Source of the DNA: Thiocystis violacea
Lineage (GTDB): Bacteria; Pseudomonadota; Gammaproteobacteria; Chromatiales; Chromatiaceae
NCBI RefSeq assembly: GCF_016583575.1
Contig: NZ_NRRG01000023.1
Location: 1 to 64,000 of the forward strand
Direction: 5' to 3'
Length of the DNA stretch: 64,000 nucleotides
Position numbers and translations under genes: made by a program. The notes under the pieces were generated by a model. That model made no database searches. It worked only from the letters and a program-made list of their open reading frames with translations, and had not been told where the DNA came from. Shown in pieces: positions 34,205 to 43,596 of this stretch; within the stretch, counting starts at the first letter, position 1, and each line of letters opens with the position of its first letter.

Positions 34205-35744
34205 ACGCGGGCGTCGAGCACCGTCGCGCTTCGGTCGCGGAGCCGGTTACCACGCTGGGATCGACGCCGGTCATCCGGCGATCCGCCATGAGGCCGTTTG
34301 CCCGTGCGGCCTCAGGTCTGAGGCTATCCATGACCCGCACCAGATCGGCCAGGGTCTCGACCTGCATCTTGCGCATGACCTGCTGGCGATGGCGCTTGAC
34401 CGTGCGCAGCGAGATCTCGAGCGCCTCGGCGACTTCCTGATTGCGCTGTCCGAGAGCCACACGGTGCGCGATCTCGCGCTCGCGCCCCGTCAGTGACTGG
34501 AAGCGCGTTCCGAGTTCTTCCTGCTGCAAGCACTGACGCCGACGCTCGGCGCTGACGGCCAGTGCCTTGGACACCGCCGCCTGGAGTGACGCGCTGTCCA
34601 GCGGCTTGACGAGCACATCCAGTGCCCCGGCACGCAAGGCGCTCAGTGCCAGCGGCATGTCTTCGATCCTGCCTGTCAGCAGCAGAGGCACCGCCGTCGG
34701 TCCCACCACCAGGCACGGTTCTGGCTCCAGACCGTCCGATGTGATAGCACGGACATCGCAGATGACACAGGATGGTCCGGGGAAGCGCGGCCGGTTTGCC
34801 ACCAGTTTTTCCAGATAGGCGCGCGTCGACCCGTGGCTATCGCAGGCATAGCCGGCGTCGGTGAAGAGCGCGCGCAGTCGCTCAGCTACCGCGTCATCCT
34901 CGTCGATGACGACGATGCAACCGCGAGCATGGCGCTCGGCCAAGCGCTGATCCTCAACCGTCACCGTGCGCCGGATCGGGGCCACCCGGATCGTCTCGAC
35001 CACACGTCCCTCGGTCGCCTGGTGCAGCGGTCGCGAAAACGCGATGCCTCCTCCCAAATAGCCGGCCTCCAGGATCGGCTTCGGATCGAGATCCGATTTC
35101 ACCACGATCCCCCGCGAGATGCCGAGCCAGAGCCAACCCAGATTGCTGAGAATGATGCCCAGCACCGAGGTCAGGGCGAAGATGAGCGCGTCGTAACCCT
35201 GGGTCAGCAGATGCGTATCGAAGGTGCCCAGTCCGATGTGAATCAGTCGGATCCCATACATGACCGCCATCGCCCCGAAGGCGACCGAGATCCAGCGCGC
35301 GCTCCGCCGACCCTCCTGAAGTCCCAGCCGCCAGGCCCACCAGGCGATCCGGGCGTTCATGACCAGCACGACGCCGAGCAGCATCGCAAAGGTCGCCGCC
35401 GCGCTGAATTCCAGACGCAGGATCGCATACAGCGCCAGATAGGCCAGCACCAGCACGACGAGCCGATGCCGGGGCTCAGGTGCCTTCAGTTCGAGACGGA
35501 TGGCCTGGAGCTTGAGCACCAGCATCGCAAAGGCGAGCAGAGCCGCCAGTGTATGGCCGAACAGATCCGGAACCCAGTCGCGCAAGGCTAGCAAGAAACT
35601 GGAACCCGCCGCCGCGAGTCCACCACCGCACCACAGATGGAGCGATGGACGACGCTGACGAAACAGCACGGCCCACAGCGCCAGCGCAACGACCAGACTG
35701 AGCAGACCGAGGAAGAGAAAACCGGTACGGGCGTCGAAGATCAT
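34122..35744 (-). CDS. membrane-embedded FixJ/NarL-type regulator (7TM region + receiver + LuxR HTH)
   Basis: An unusual fusion of 540 residues. Residues 1-210 contain about seven hydrophobic helices. A receiver-like domain follows (about 275-395) with acidic cluster Asp281-Glu282-Asp283, candidate phosphoacceptor Asp330 in CVICDVRA, Thr357 and Lys380 (VLVKPLD). A LuxR/FixJ helix-turn-helix ends it (about 413-472: LTGREREIAHRVALGQRNQEVAEALEIS region), with a low-complexity tail. Response regulators are normally soluble, so DNA binding from the membrane or proteolytic release is implied. Start at ATG 35744 because the helix begins at once. It is divergent from the Tat-exported metallo-hydrolase across 137 bases, its likely target, and its 3' end overlaps glcD. 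Confidence 0.85.
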   Translation of the reverse strand: MIFDARTGFLFLGLLSLVVALALWAVLFRQRRPSLHLWCGGGLAAAGSSFLLALRDWVPDLFGHTLAALLAFAMLVLKLQAIRLELKAPEPRHRLVVLVLAYLALYAILRLEFSAAATFAMLLGVVLVMNARIAWWAWRLGLQEGRRSARWISVAFGAMAVMYGIRLIHIGLGTFDTHLLTQGYDALIFALTSVLGIILSNLGWLWLGISRGIVVKSDLDPKPILEAGYLGGGIAFSRPLHQATEGRVVETIRVAPIRRTVTVEDQRLAERHARGCIVVIDEDDAVAERLRALFTDAGYACDSHGSTRAYLEKLVANRPRFPGPSCVICDVRAITSDGLEPEPCLVVGPTAVPLLLTGRIEDMPLALSALRAGALDVLVKPLDSASLQAAVSKALAVSAERRRQCLQQEELGTRFQSLTGREREIAHRVALGQRNQEVAEALEISLRTVKRHRQQVMRKMQVETLADLVRVMDSLRPEAARANGLMADRRMTGVDPSVVTGSATEARRCSTPAFSRVNNPVSATADTPNSVSGSARPCRG

Positions 35745-35881
35745 CGAAACATGCCTGAATTCGCCTTTTGGCCCTTTGGTGCAATCGACAGGACGCCGCG
35801 TCCGTCTAGTCTGGACAGGGCCTCGACCGACGCGAGGCGCCAGCCACGACAACAACGTATCCGAGGAATAGGAACGGCATC

Positions 35882-37516
35882 ATGAACGACCACGACAACA
35901 CCGATTCCAGCACCAATATCAGTCGCCGCGAAGCCCTCAAGCTCTCCGGCCTGACGCTCGGCGGACTCGCCTGCGGCGGCAGTCTGTTCGATCTCGTCAC
36001 CCGCGCCGCACAGGCGGCGGACACCTGTGAGTCCGACTGCACCTGCGCCGAGGGGCCGAGTTGCCGTTGGGACAGCGAGGCCCGAGCTCAGAACTACACC
36101 TATTTCAACCGTTTGCCCCCTTTCTCACCCTTCAGCCGCGAGACTTCAACCACCATTCCACGGCTGGGCAAGGACGAGATGCGGATCACCTTCATGGGTT
36201 CGGCGGTCCCGCCGCGCACGCTCGCCCAACGCATGATGAGCATCTTCGTCGAAATCGGCTGGGACGAGGCGACCCAGATGCCGCGCGACCAGTTCGTCTT
36301 CGACTGCGGTTCCGGCGTCTGCGCCAACTATGGCGCCATGAACGTCGGCTACGGGCGGATGACCAAGATCTTCCTGACCCATTTGCACGGCGACCACATG
36401 AGCGATCTGGTCCACATCTACTGCTTCGGTCCTTCGGGCGACCGCAAATCGCCGCAGTTCGTTTGGGGTCCGGGTCCATCGGGCCTGCGCAATCCCGACT
36501 ACGATCCCGCAGACGAGACACGCGGTCCCGAGTTTTACGACGATGGCAATCGGGCATTCTGCGCGCATCTGCGCGAGGCCTGTCGCTGGCATTCCGAGAG
36601 CTTCAGCTTCCAGACCACCAGCTACAAGCTCTACGAGCCACCGACCCAGGCCGACTGGGGACTCCCCCACGAACCCGTCCCGGTCGGTACAGATTCACCC
36701 AGAGACGCCTACGCCCTGATCCCGATCGAACTCGACTTGACCTTGCCGGCCGAGCAGCGTGTCGCCTACGATAATCCGACGACCGGCGTGCGGATCACTT
36801 ACTTCCCGGTCATCCACGACCGTCTTGGCTCCATCGGCTACAAGCTCGAATGGAACGGCCTGAGCCTGATCTTCACCGGCGACACCAAGCCGGAAACCAA
36901 ATCCCTGGAACAAGCCCGCAACGGCGGTGATGGCATCGACGTCTTCATCCACGAGATGGCCGTGCCCGCCGAGATCTGGGCCATGAAATCACTGCGCCTG
37001 AACGACCCGGACCAGGTTCCTGACGCCGCCGTCCAGCAATCGCAGATGGTCCAGAACAGCTCGCACTCGCCGCAGGGCGCCTTCGGCTACATACTGAATC
37101 AGATCCACCCGCGCCCGCGTCTCACCGTCGCGACCCACTTCCCGACCGCCGACGATACCGTCGCTTGCGCCATGCGTAGCCTGCGGGAGCACGGCCCGGT
37201 CTACATGGGCAACAACGCCAACCACACTGCGGACGCGGCGCGGGTCACCTGGTCGTTCGACCGTATGGTGATCACCGTCTCCAAGGATCGCATCCTCGAA
37301 CAGCGCGGTATGGTCGAGGAGTTCGGCTTCCAGGCCACCTACCAGCCTCCGCCCGGAACCTACAACCAGCCGGATGGATTCGACACACCCAAATACCACT
37401 ACGCGGGCCAGACCGGGGGGGCGGCTGGGGATCCCTACGCTCAGATCGACACCGCAACCGCCATCTGCCCCTGCGGCCCCGATGGCGAGTGCAACTTCCG
37501 CGAAGACGGCTACTGA
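35882..37516 (+). CDS. Tat-exported metallo-beta-lactamase-fold hydrolase
   Basis: A 544-residue protein with a twin-arginine signal (SRREALKLSG at 14-23, then a hydrophobic stretch and AQAAD). The mature protein starts with a cysteine cluster (CESDCTC...C). The metal-binding motif is THLHGDHMSD (His167, His169, Asp171, His172), with further ligands plausible in FPVIHD, FTGDTKPE and VATHFP. The C-terminus carries another cysteine cluster (CPCGPDGEC). Homologues are annotated as MBL-fold hydrolases of unknown substrate. GGAA precedes the ATG. It is divergent from the membrane-anchored LuxR-type regulator. Confidence 0.87.
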   Translation: MNDHDNTDSSTNISRREALKLSGLTLGGLACGGSLFDLVTRAAQAADTCESDCTCAEGPSCRWDSEARAQNYTYFNRLPPFSPFSRETSTTIPRLGKDEMRITFMGSAVPPRTLAQRMMSIFVEIGWDEATQMPRDQFVFDCGSGVCANYGAMNVGYGRMTKIFLTHLHGDHMSDLVHIYCFGPSGDRKSPQFVWGPGPSGLRNPDYDPADETRGPEFYDDGNRAFCAHLREACRWHSESFSFQTTSYKLYEPPTQADWGLPHEPVPVGTDSPRDAYALIPIELDLTLPAEQRVAYDNPTTGVRITYFPVIHDRLGSIGYKLEWNGLSLIFTGDTKPETKSLEQARNGGDGIDVFIHEMAVPAEIWAMKSLRLNDPDQVPDAAVQQSQMVQNSSHSPQGAFGYILNQIHPRPRLTVATHFPTADDTVACAMRSLREHGPVYMGNNANHTADAARVTWSFDRMVITVSKDRILEQRGMVEEFGFQATYQPPPGTYNQPDGFDTPKYHYAGQTGGAAGDPYAQIDTATAICPCGPDGECNFREDGY

Positions 37517-37526
37517 TTCCGCTGCA

Positions 37527-38303
37527 TCAGCTCCCGGTACGCGACTTCAGCCGCGCCAGACGCTCACTGGCCGACTGCGGGACCGGCCCCTTGCCGCTGG
37601 CGGCGGCTAGGGCTGCGGCGATGTTGGGATCGTCCTGCTCCGGGCGGGTGGGCGCGAGCAGCTTGGCTTTCAGACTCGCCGCTTCAGCCTGGGCCAGATC
37701 GCGCGCGGCGGCCTCGTTCATCGCCTTGAGCGCTACGTTCAGACTGTTGGTGGTGCCGCTGAGACCAGCCGCGCGGCGCGCGACTTCGGCCTGACGCTCG
37801 GCCTGCTCGCGCTGTTGCTCGGCACGCTTCATGTCGCGCTCGGCGCGCTCCAACTGACGGCGCGCCTCCTTGAGCTTGGCGCCCGCATCGGCATAGGTCT
37901 GTTCCAGCATCGCCAGAAACTCCTGGGCATCGCGCGCCTCGCTCGCTTCGCGTTCCACATCGGGCGCCATCTGTTCGAGCATGTCGAGCAGGGTATGCAG
38001 ACTCCGTTCGAGCGTCGCCCGACGAGTCGGATCGACTTCAGTCGTGAGCTGACCTTGCAGCATCTCGGCGGCGGCCACACGCTGATTGAGCAGGATCTGG
38101 ATGGCGTCGGCCTCCTGTTTCTCGCGCTCATAGGCCGCGCGAGCCTGGGCGACCTCCAGGCCCAGGTCGTCGAGATGTTCTTCCATGGCGCGCAGTTCGG
38201 CTTCGGTCGCGCCCTTGGGATCCCAGCGAACCAGGGCCTCGATGCCGCTCTGGACGGCCTGATCGGCTTTGACTCCAGCGAAATGACGAATGAAATTGAA
38301 CAT
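37527..38303 (-). CDS. PspA/IM30 family protein (YjfJ-like)
   Basis: A 258-residue, mostly coiled-coil protein of the PspA/Vipp1 group, peripheral membrane proteins that bind stressed inner membrane. It opens with MFNFIRHFAGVKADQAV, an amphipathic helix. Long charged helices rich in Ala, Glu, Arg and Gln run from about 35 to 215. A Pro/Ala-rich tail follows. AGGAG lies about nine bases upstream. Neighbours DUF350 and DUF2491 on the same strand match E. coli yjfJ-yjfL-yjfK partners, so I infer the YjfJ branch rather than classical PspA; pspBC genes are not present. Confidence 0.83.
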   Translation of the reverse strand: MFNFIRHFAGVKADQAVQSGIEALVRWDPKGATEAELRAMEEHLDDLGLEVAQARAAYEREKQEADAIQILLNQRVAAAEMLQGQLTTEVDPTRRATLERSLHTLLDMLEQMAPDVEREASEARDAQEFLAMLEQTYADAGAKLKEARRQLERAERDMKRAEQQREQAERQAEVARRAAGLSGTTNSLNVALKAMNEAAARDLAQAEAASLKAKLLAPTRPEQDDPNIAAALAAASGKGPVPQSASERLARLKSRTGS

Positions 38304-38369
38304 GGAAGATCGCTCCTGATGGTTCGGATAAGGATGTTCGAGTGTGGAAATACGGTGGTTAGGACTGGC

Positions 38370-38795
38370 TCAACCGGCCATGGCTCCCGCGTTCAGGAGT
38401 GCAACCGCCACCTGCACCCCGACCAGTAGCGCGGCGACGGCGACGTTGCCCGATTCGATGGCTGCGCGCAGATCGCGAAACAGCAGCACGAAGACCCCGA
38501 AGGTCAGCAACTGGATCAGCACCGCCACGCTGCCCCACAGCAGGATGTCGAGCCAGACACCGCTGGTGGCCAGGGTCGCGGCCAGCGGGATGGCCAGCGC
38601 CACCCAGGCACCGCCGAGCGTCAGCCCGGCGGCCGCGTTGCCCTGCCGGATCAGGGCGCGCTCGTGAAAGGGCGTGATGAGGGCATAGCCGCCCACACCC
38701 ACCACCAGCAGCGCCAGCGTGGTGAGAAATTGCAGCAACAGGATCGGCAGTCCGCTGTTGAGCGTCTGCCACAGGATATCGAGCGTCTCGGTCAC
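38370..38795 (-). CDS. DUF350 inner-membrane protein (YjfL-like)
   Basis: A 141-residue protein with four hydrophobic helices in the DUF350 pattern: LLLQFLTTLALLVVGVGGYALITPFHE, GNAAAGLTLGGAWVALAIPLA, and a final segment with ESGNVAVAALLVGVQVAVALLNAGA. Function unknown. It starts with GTG preceded by GGAG at good spacing. It lies 51 bases after the DUF2491 gene and 66 before the PspA-like gene, so the three form one leftward unit. Confidence 0.85.
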   Translation of the reverse strand: MTETLDILWQTLNSGLPILLLQFLTTLALLVVGVGGYALITPFHERALIRQGNAAAGLTLGGAWVALAIPLAATLATSGVWLDILLWGSVAVLIQLLTFGVFVLLFRDLRAAIESGNVAVAALLVGVQVAVALLNAGAMAG

Positions 38796-38846
38796 GGTAG
38801 GGACTCCAGGAGGTTGCAGGCAAGCAGTTCGTTACGAGCGTGGCGG

Positions 38847-40376
38847 TCAGCTCAGGTTCAGGCCGGCGACGGGGATGTCAATGCCGACGTGCAGCGACAC
38901 CCAGGCCCCCTCGCCCTGCTCGTTGGCGGCCACCAGCAGATATTCGGTGCCCGGCGCCGGCGGCTGGGCACCGGTGGCGCGCGCATAGAGCATCGCCTGT
39001 TGCCGGCTCGGCTCGACCGCCGCGCCGTCGGCGGTCTCCAGGGTCTCGCGGAGCGCATAGGGTTCGAGGCGTGCCTGACCGGGCGACCAGAGACGCGCAT
39101 AGAGCCGGCCGTCCTGGGTCTGGAATTCCGGCCAGCCGATCAGTCCTTCGTCGCGATCGAGCCAGACGCCCCATTCGTCGGCGTCGGCCGGCTCGACCTC
39201 ATCGCGCCGCGAGAAATAGCGACACTCGTCGGACCGTCCGTGCGCATCCAGATGCACCTGGAAGAAGGCGTCGCCACCCGAGACATAGAGCCGATACCAG
39301 CGCACGTCCGGCCCCTGGACCTCGCCCAGACGCTCGACCGAGACCAGACCGCTGCCGGTCGCGACCCGAGGCGCCTGGAGCTTGGTCGAGGACTCGGCCA
39401 GGATGAACAGCGAGGGATCGACCGGCAGGGTCATGCCGACGCGGAACCAGTCGGGACGATAGGCCGCTCGCGCGCCCGCGCGCCCGGTGGATTTCACCGC
39501 AGACCGGCGCCGGTCGACATCGCCGAAAAATCGCCGCCAGAGCACGATGACGAGCACGGCGCCGACGAGCAGTAGGAACAGTGCCGTCAGCAGCGCCCCG
39601 AAGGGAAAGCCGGTCGCTTTGGACTCGACGCTCGGTGCCGGATAATTCGGGTCGCGCGGTCCCGACATCGACGCCAGTCGGGTGTCGAGTTCGGTCAACT
39701 GACGAGCCAGCGCCGGATCCTCGCGCGCCTGCTCCTCGGCCTCGGCGCGCCACTGACGATAGCCGGGATCCTCGGCGTGATGGTAGAAGAACTCGGCATG
39801 TCCGGGCCGCGACAGGGTTTCGAGCAGCCCCCAGAGCAGCACGGCGCTCCAGGGGCCGAAGCTGGGTGAGGAGTTCGCCAACCGGCTTGCCGGAACCGGA
39901 TAGCGTGCTCCTGGAACGTAAGAGGCACCGCGAGTCCCCCCATAGCCACTCAGGATCGAATCATAGGTCGAGGGACGGCGCGGCACGCTCGGGGCCTTGG
40001 AGGTCGAGGGACGACTCCAGAGCGGTTCGGTCGCCGGCGCCTCGGGTTCGCGCTGACGGCGGAAGTCGTCGAGCGCGCGTTGGGAACCCTGACGCGAGAG
40101 CACCTGATCACTGGCGCTACCGCGCGTGACCGGGCTGGTGGTGATCGACGAAGACGCGCTGCGCGGCCGACTGTAGCCGCCGCTGACCGACGGGGTACGC
40201 GTGGCGCGGCTCGGGCGTGTCGATGGCGTACGCTGGCTCAGACTCGATGACGGACGCGAATAGCCGCCGCTGGAGCGGCTCTTCCTGGCCCAGGCGTCGA
40301 GCGGGTTCAGCAACCCGATGGTCAGACTCAGGATGAGCGTCAGGACGAGCGTCGGAGTCAGGCGTGGCATCGTCAT
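38847..40376 (-). CDS. DUF2491 (YjfK-like) exported/membrane protein
   Basis: A 509-residue protein. An N-terminal signal peptide or anchor (about 8-30) is followed by a Ser/Arg/Pro-rich disordered region (about 33-165). A membrane helix lies near 255-280 (FGALLTALFLLLVGAVLVIVLW). The C-terminal half (about 300-505) resembles YjfK/DUF2491: DWFRVGMTLPVDPSLFIL, WYRLYVSGGDAFFQVHLDAHG, DECRYFSRRDEV and GWPEFQTQDGRLYARLW. It is longer than E. coli YjfK (about 220 residues) because of the N-terminal extension. It is the first gene of the DUF2491-DUF350-PspA unit and divergent from ruvB. Confidence 0.8.
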   Translation of the reverse strand: MTMPRLTPTLVLTLILSLTIGLLNPLDAWARKSRSSGGYSRPSSSLSQRTPSTRPSRATRTPSVSGGYSRPRSASSSITTSPVTRGSASDQVLSRQGSQRALDDFRRQREPEAPATEPLWSRPSTSKAPSVPRRPSTYDSILSGYGGTRGASYVPGARYPVPASRLANSSPSFGPWSAVLLWGLLETLSRPGHAEFFYHHAEDPGYRQWRAEAEEQAREDPALARQLTELDTRLASMSGPRDPNYPAPSVESKATGFPFGALLTALFLLLVGAVLVIVLWRRFFGDVDRRRSAVKSTGRAGARAAYRPDWFRVGMTLPVDPSLFILAESSTKLQAPRVATGSGLVSVERLGEVQGPDVRWYRLYVSGGDAFFQVHLDAHGRSDECRYFSRRDEVEPADADEWGVWLDRDEGLIGWPEFQTQDGRLYARLWSPGQARLEPYALRETLETADGAAVEPSRQQAMLYARATGAQPPAPGTEYLLVAANEQGEGAWVSLHVGIDIPVAGLNLS

Positions 40377-40497
40377 CTAGCCCTGGAGTGCGCACTTGGC
40401 GATTCGAGTGCAGACATCATGAGCGCATCCCGTTAAGCTGACTACACATCCGTGAACCCAGCTCATACTCGTCCATCATCCGTTCGATGCAACCTCC

Positions 40498-41583
40498 ATG
40501 AACGACCCCGACCGACTCATCACCGCCGAGGCCGCCAGCGACGACAAGGCGATCGACCGCGCCATCCGTCCGCGTACGCTGGCGGACTACGTGGGCCAAC
40601 CGGCGGTGCGCGAACAGATGGAGATTTTCATCGGCGCGGCGCGCGGGCGGCGCGAGACGCTGGATCATGTCCTGATCTTCGGCCCGCCAGGGCTCGGCAA
40701 GACCACGCTCTCGCACATCATCGCCCATGAGATGCAGGTCAATCTGCGTCAGACCTCGGGGCCGGTGCTGGAGAAGCCGGGCGATCTGGCCGCCCTGCTG
40801 ACCAATCTGGATCCGGGCGACGTGCTCTTCGTCGACGAGATCCACCGCTTGAGCCCGGTGGTGGAGGAGATCCTCTACCCCGCCATGGAGGACTATCAGC
40901 TCGACATCATGATCGGCGATGGTCCGGCCGCCCGTTCCATCAAGCTCGACCTGCCGCCCTTCACCCTGGTCGGAGCCACCACCCGCGCCGGCTTGCTGAC
41001 CTCGCCGCTACGCGACCGCTTCGGCATCGTCCAACGTCTGGAGTACTACTCGGCGGAAGACCTGACGACCATCGTCAAACGCTCGGCCGAGATCCTCGCC
41101 ATCGAGACCGATCCCAGCGGCGCGGCCGAGATCGCGCGCCGTTCGCGCGGCACGCCCCGCATCGCCAATCGGCTGTTGCGCCGGGTGCGGGATTACGCCC
41201 AGGTACGGGCCGACGGACGCATCACGGCCGAGGTCGCGGACCTGGCGCTGGCGATGCTCAAGGTCGATGCCCTGGGCTTCGATCACATGGACCGGCGGCT
41301 GCTGGCGGCGGTGATCGAGAAGTTCGACGGCGGCCCGGTCGGCGTCGAGAGCCTGGCCGCCGCGATCGGCGAGGAACGCGGAACCATCGAGGATGTGCTG
41401 GAACCATTCCTGATTCAGCAGGGCTTTCTGATGCGCACCCCACGCGGTCGCATGGCCACCCAAACGGCCTACCGGCACTTCGGACTCAGCGGCGTCAAGA
41501 CCCCGCCCCCGGATCCCACGCCGGATCTCTTCGAGTCCGTGGGAGCGGCTTGCAGCCGCGAGGAACTCCGCACCGGCGCTTGA
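40498..41583 (+). CDS. ruvB: Holliday junction branch-migration ATPase RuvB
   Basis: Hexameric motor that drives branch migration with RuvA. The 361-residue protein has Walker A GPPGLGKT (62-69), Walker B DEIH (113-116), sensor 1 GATTRAG, arginine finger region PLRDRFG and a C-terminal winged helix ([21 protein letters not shown]...RGRMAT). The last 16 or so codons are the left arm of a REP-like hairpin that continues past the stop, so the C-terminal [15 protein letters not shown] tail is repeat-derived. ruvA and ruvC, usually just upstream, are not here. Ribosome-binding site is weak. Confidence 0.96.
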   Translation: MNDPDRLITAEAASDDKAIDRAIRPRTLADYVGQPAVREQMEIFIGAARGRRETLDHVLIFGPPGLGKTTLSHIIAHEMQVNLRQTSGPVLEKPGDLAALLTNLDPGDVLFVDEIHRLSPVVEEILYPAMEDYQLDIMIGDGPAARSIKLDLPPFTLVGATTRAGLLTSPLRDRFGIVQRLEYYSAEDLTTIVKRSAEILAIETDPSGAAEIARRSRGTPRIANRLLRRVRDYAQVRADGRITAEVADLALAMLKVDALGFDHMDRRLLAAVIEKFDGGPVGVESLAAAIGEERGTIEDVLEPFLIQQGFLMRTPRGRMATQTAYRHFGLSGVKTPPPDPTPDLFESVGAACSREELRTGA

Positions 41584-41620
41584 GCCGGCCGACGCGTCGC
41601 GGCTGGAAGCCGCTCCCACG
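41538..41620. repeat. REP-like inverted repeat, copy A
   Basis: 24-base arms (41538-41561 and 41597-41620) match as inverted repeats with one mismatch: CGTGGGAGCGGCTT... / ...AAGCCGCTCCCACG. The interior CCGGCGCTTGAGCCG is shared with copy B at 48598-48698. It covers the end of ruvB and may also act as a transcript terminator. Confidence 0.93.
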
Positions 41621-41751
41621 GGGGAGTCCCTATCCCCCGCCCCGGGGACGTGTAAAATACCGACCATGCCAAGTCCCTAGAGGACGGCCCCCCGGCCCCA
41701 GGATTCGAAGCGCCGGGGCGAATAGCGAGCGGTCAAAACCAAGGATTCACG

Positions 41752-42282
41752 ATGCGCCACGCCGGACAGCCGATCTCCGCCGGAACCCAGGGGCGAACCC
41801 CATCCGCTCGGATGCGCCCCGCCCGCCCCGGCGGGCATCGGTCCCGACCCGGCACGGGGACACCCAGGATCCCGGAGCCACCCGCGATCAGCAAGATTCC
41901 GTCGCTTGCCTGGCTTCACTGGACAGTCTTCGCCATCAGCCTGCTGATCTGCGCCTATTGTCTCTTCCGTCCGAGCGCGCTGACCGTCCCCTTCGCGTAC
42001 AGCGACAAACTCGCCCACCTCGCCGGCTTCTTCACACTGGTTCTGTTCGCCGGTCTGGCGACCGGTCGGCGGGGCATCGGTTTCGCCATCCTGATGGCCA
42101 CCCTGCTCGCCCTGGCCATCGGCTCGGAGTGGATCCAGGGCACGCGGTTCCTGCCGCTGAGACAGGGTGACGCCTGGGATCTGACGGCCAATCTGGTCGG
42201 AGCCTGGCTCGGGCTGATTACGCTCCGGGTCACGACCACCCGGCAAGCCGCCCAACCGGCGCCAACGCCAACGATCGGATGA
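41752..42282 (+). CDS. VanZ-like membrane protein
   Basis: A 176-residue protein. A Pro/Arg/Gly-rich N-terminus (about 1-45) precedes a VanZ domain with four hydrophobic segments: [56 protein letters not shown] and [15 protein letters not shown]. The last two carry the family's E-Q and D-x-x-A-N pattern. VanZ relatives are widespread; low-level teicoplanin resistance applies only to the namesake. AAGGA lies seven bases before the ATG. It is not clearly linked to its neighbours. Confidence 0.82.
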   Translation: MRHAGQPISAGTQGRTPSARMRPARPGGHRSRPGTGTPRIPEPPAISKIPSLAWLHWTVFAISLLICAYCLFRPSALTVPFAYSDKLAHLAGFFTLVLFAGLATGRRGIGFAILMATLLALAIGSEWIQGTRFLPLRQGDAWDLTANLVGAWLGLITLRVTTTRQAAQPAPTPTIG

Positions 42283-42409
42283 ACCCCATGAGCGCCACCC
42301 AAGGTCGGCCTTGCGCGCGCACCATCCGCCACCGGCCGCGGCTCCACGGCCGCCGCGCGCCGCTGTTCTCTCGACTCCCGATCCCCGTTTATCACGGTCC
42401 CCAAAGCCT

Positions 42410-43375
42410 ATGAACCCGATTTATATCGCCGGCCATCGCGGCATGGTCGGCGCCGCCATCGTTCGACAGCTCCAGAAGGCCGGCGAGCCAGACCTACGGC
42501 TCCGCTCCCACGCCGAACTGGACTTGACCAATCAGTTCGCCGTCGATCATTTCTTCGCGACCGAGCGACCCGCCTGCGTCTATCTGGCCGCCGCCAAGGT
42601 CGGAGGCATCTGGGCCAACAACGCCTATCCGGCGGATTTCATCTACCAGAACCTCATGATCGAGGCCAACCTCATCCACGCCGCCTATCGCCATGGCGTC
42701 AAGCGACTGCTCCTGCTCGGCAGCTCCTGCATCTACCCGCGCCTGGCCGAGCAGCCGATGCGCGAGGAGGCCCTGCTCACCGGAACCCTGGAGCCGACCA
42801 ACGAGCCCTACGCCATCGCCAAGATCGCCGGGATCAAGCTCTGCGAGTCCTACAATCGCCAATATGGAACGGACTTCCGCAGTGTCATGCCCACCAATCT
42901 CTACGGACCCGGCGACAATTTCGACCTGGAGCAGAGTCACGTCATTCCGGCGCTGATCCGCAAGCTGCATGAAGCCAAGCTTGAGCAGGCGCCATCCGTC
43001 GAGATCTGGGGCACCGGTCAGGCACGGCGTGAGTTCCTGCACGTCGACGACATGGCGCAGGCCTGCGTCCACGTCATGGGACTGGATCAGGAAACCTACC
43101 AGTCGCACACCCATCCCATGCTCTCCCACATCAACGTCGGCGTCGGCACGGATGTCAGCATCGGCGAACTGGCCGAACAGGTGAAGGCGATCGTCGGATT
43201 CAGCGGCGACCTCTGCTTCAATCCGGCCAAGCCGGATGGGACGCCACGCAAACTCCTGGACGTCTCGCGACTCGGGGATCTGGGATGGCGGGCCAGCATC
43301 GGTCTGCGCGAGGGTCTGGAACAAACCTATGCCTGGTTCCTCCAGAATCCGCGAACGATCAGAACCCGAGCCTGA
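42410..43375 (+). CDS. fcl: GDP-L-fucose synthase Fcl (WcaG)
   Basis: Epimerase/reductase that makes GDP-L-fucose from GDP-4-keto-6-deoxymannose with NADPH, for surface polysaccharides. The 321-residue extended SDR has the GHRGMVG nucleotide loop (8-14), [19 protein letters not shown], the catalytic Tyr134-x-x-x-Lys138 (YAIAK), NLYGPGDNF and [12 protein letters not shown]. Length equals that of E. coli Fcl. The longer open frame upstream is ignored. gmd, which makes its substrate, is not in the window, nor are other sugar-nucleotide genes. Confidence 0.94.
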   Translation: MNPIYIAGHRGMVGAAIVRQLQKAGEPDLRLRSHAELDLTNQFAVDHFFATERPACVYLAAAKVGGIWANNAYPADFIYQNLMIEANLIHAAYRHGVKRLLLLGSSCIYPRLAEQPMREEALLTGTLEPTNEPYAIAKIAGIKLCESYNRQYGTDFRSVMPTNLYGPGDNFDLEQSHVIPALIRKLHEAKLEQAPSVEIWGTGQARREFLHVDDMAQACVHVMGLDQETYQSHTHPMLSHINVGVGTDVSIGELAEQVKAIVGFSGDLCFNPAKPDGTPRKLLDVSRLGDLGWRASIGLREGLEQTYAWFLQNPRTIRTRA

Positions 43376-43596
43376 AACAAGGCGACGCGGCCGCCGGACG
43401 GCTCGCTCCCGGTCGGTTCGACAGTCACGATTCGCCGGTTCCATCCCATCGCCCATCGATCCTCTCCGGTCCGCCTGGTCGCGGACAGGCCCCGATCCTC
43501 CGCCGGCTCGTTTAGAATCGCGCCATCCGCAACCATTACTCCGCAAGGGGCGCGTAGCGATCCCCCGCCCGCCCGTCAACCACCGGACCCCAGACC

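Noticed and set aside
35882-37516. Naming the metallo-hydrolase as a guanitoxin-pathway enzyme (GntH)
   Set aside because: Such a name can be carried over by automatic annotation; no other pathway gene is present, so only the fold and export route are claimed.
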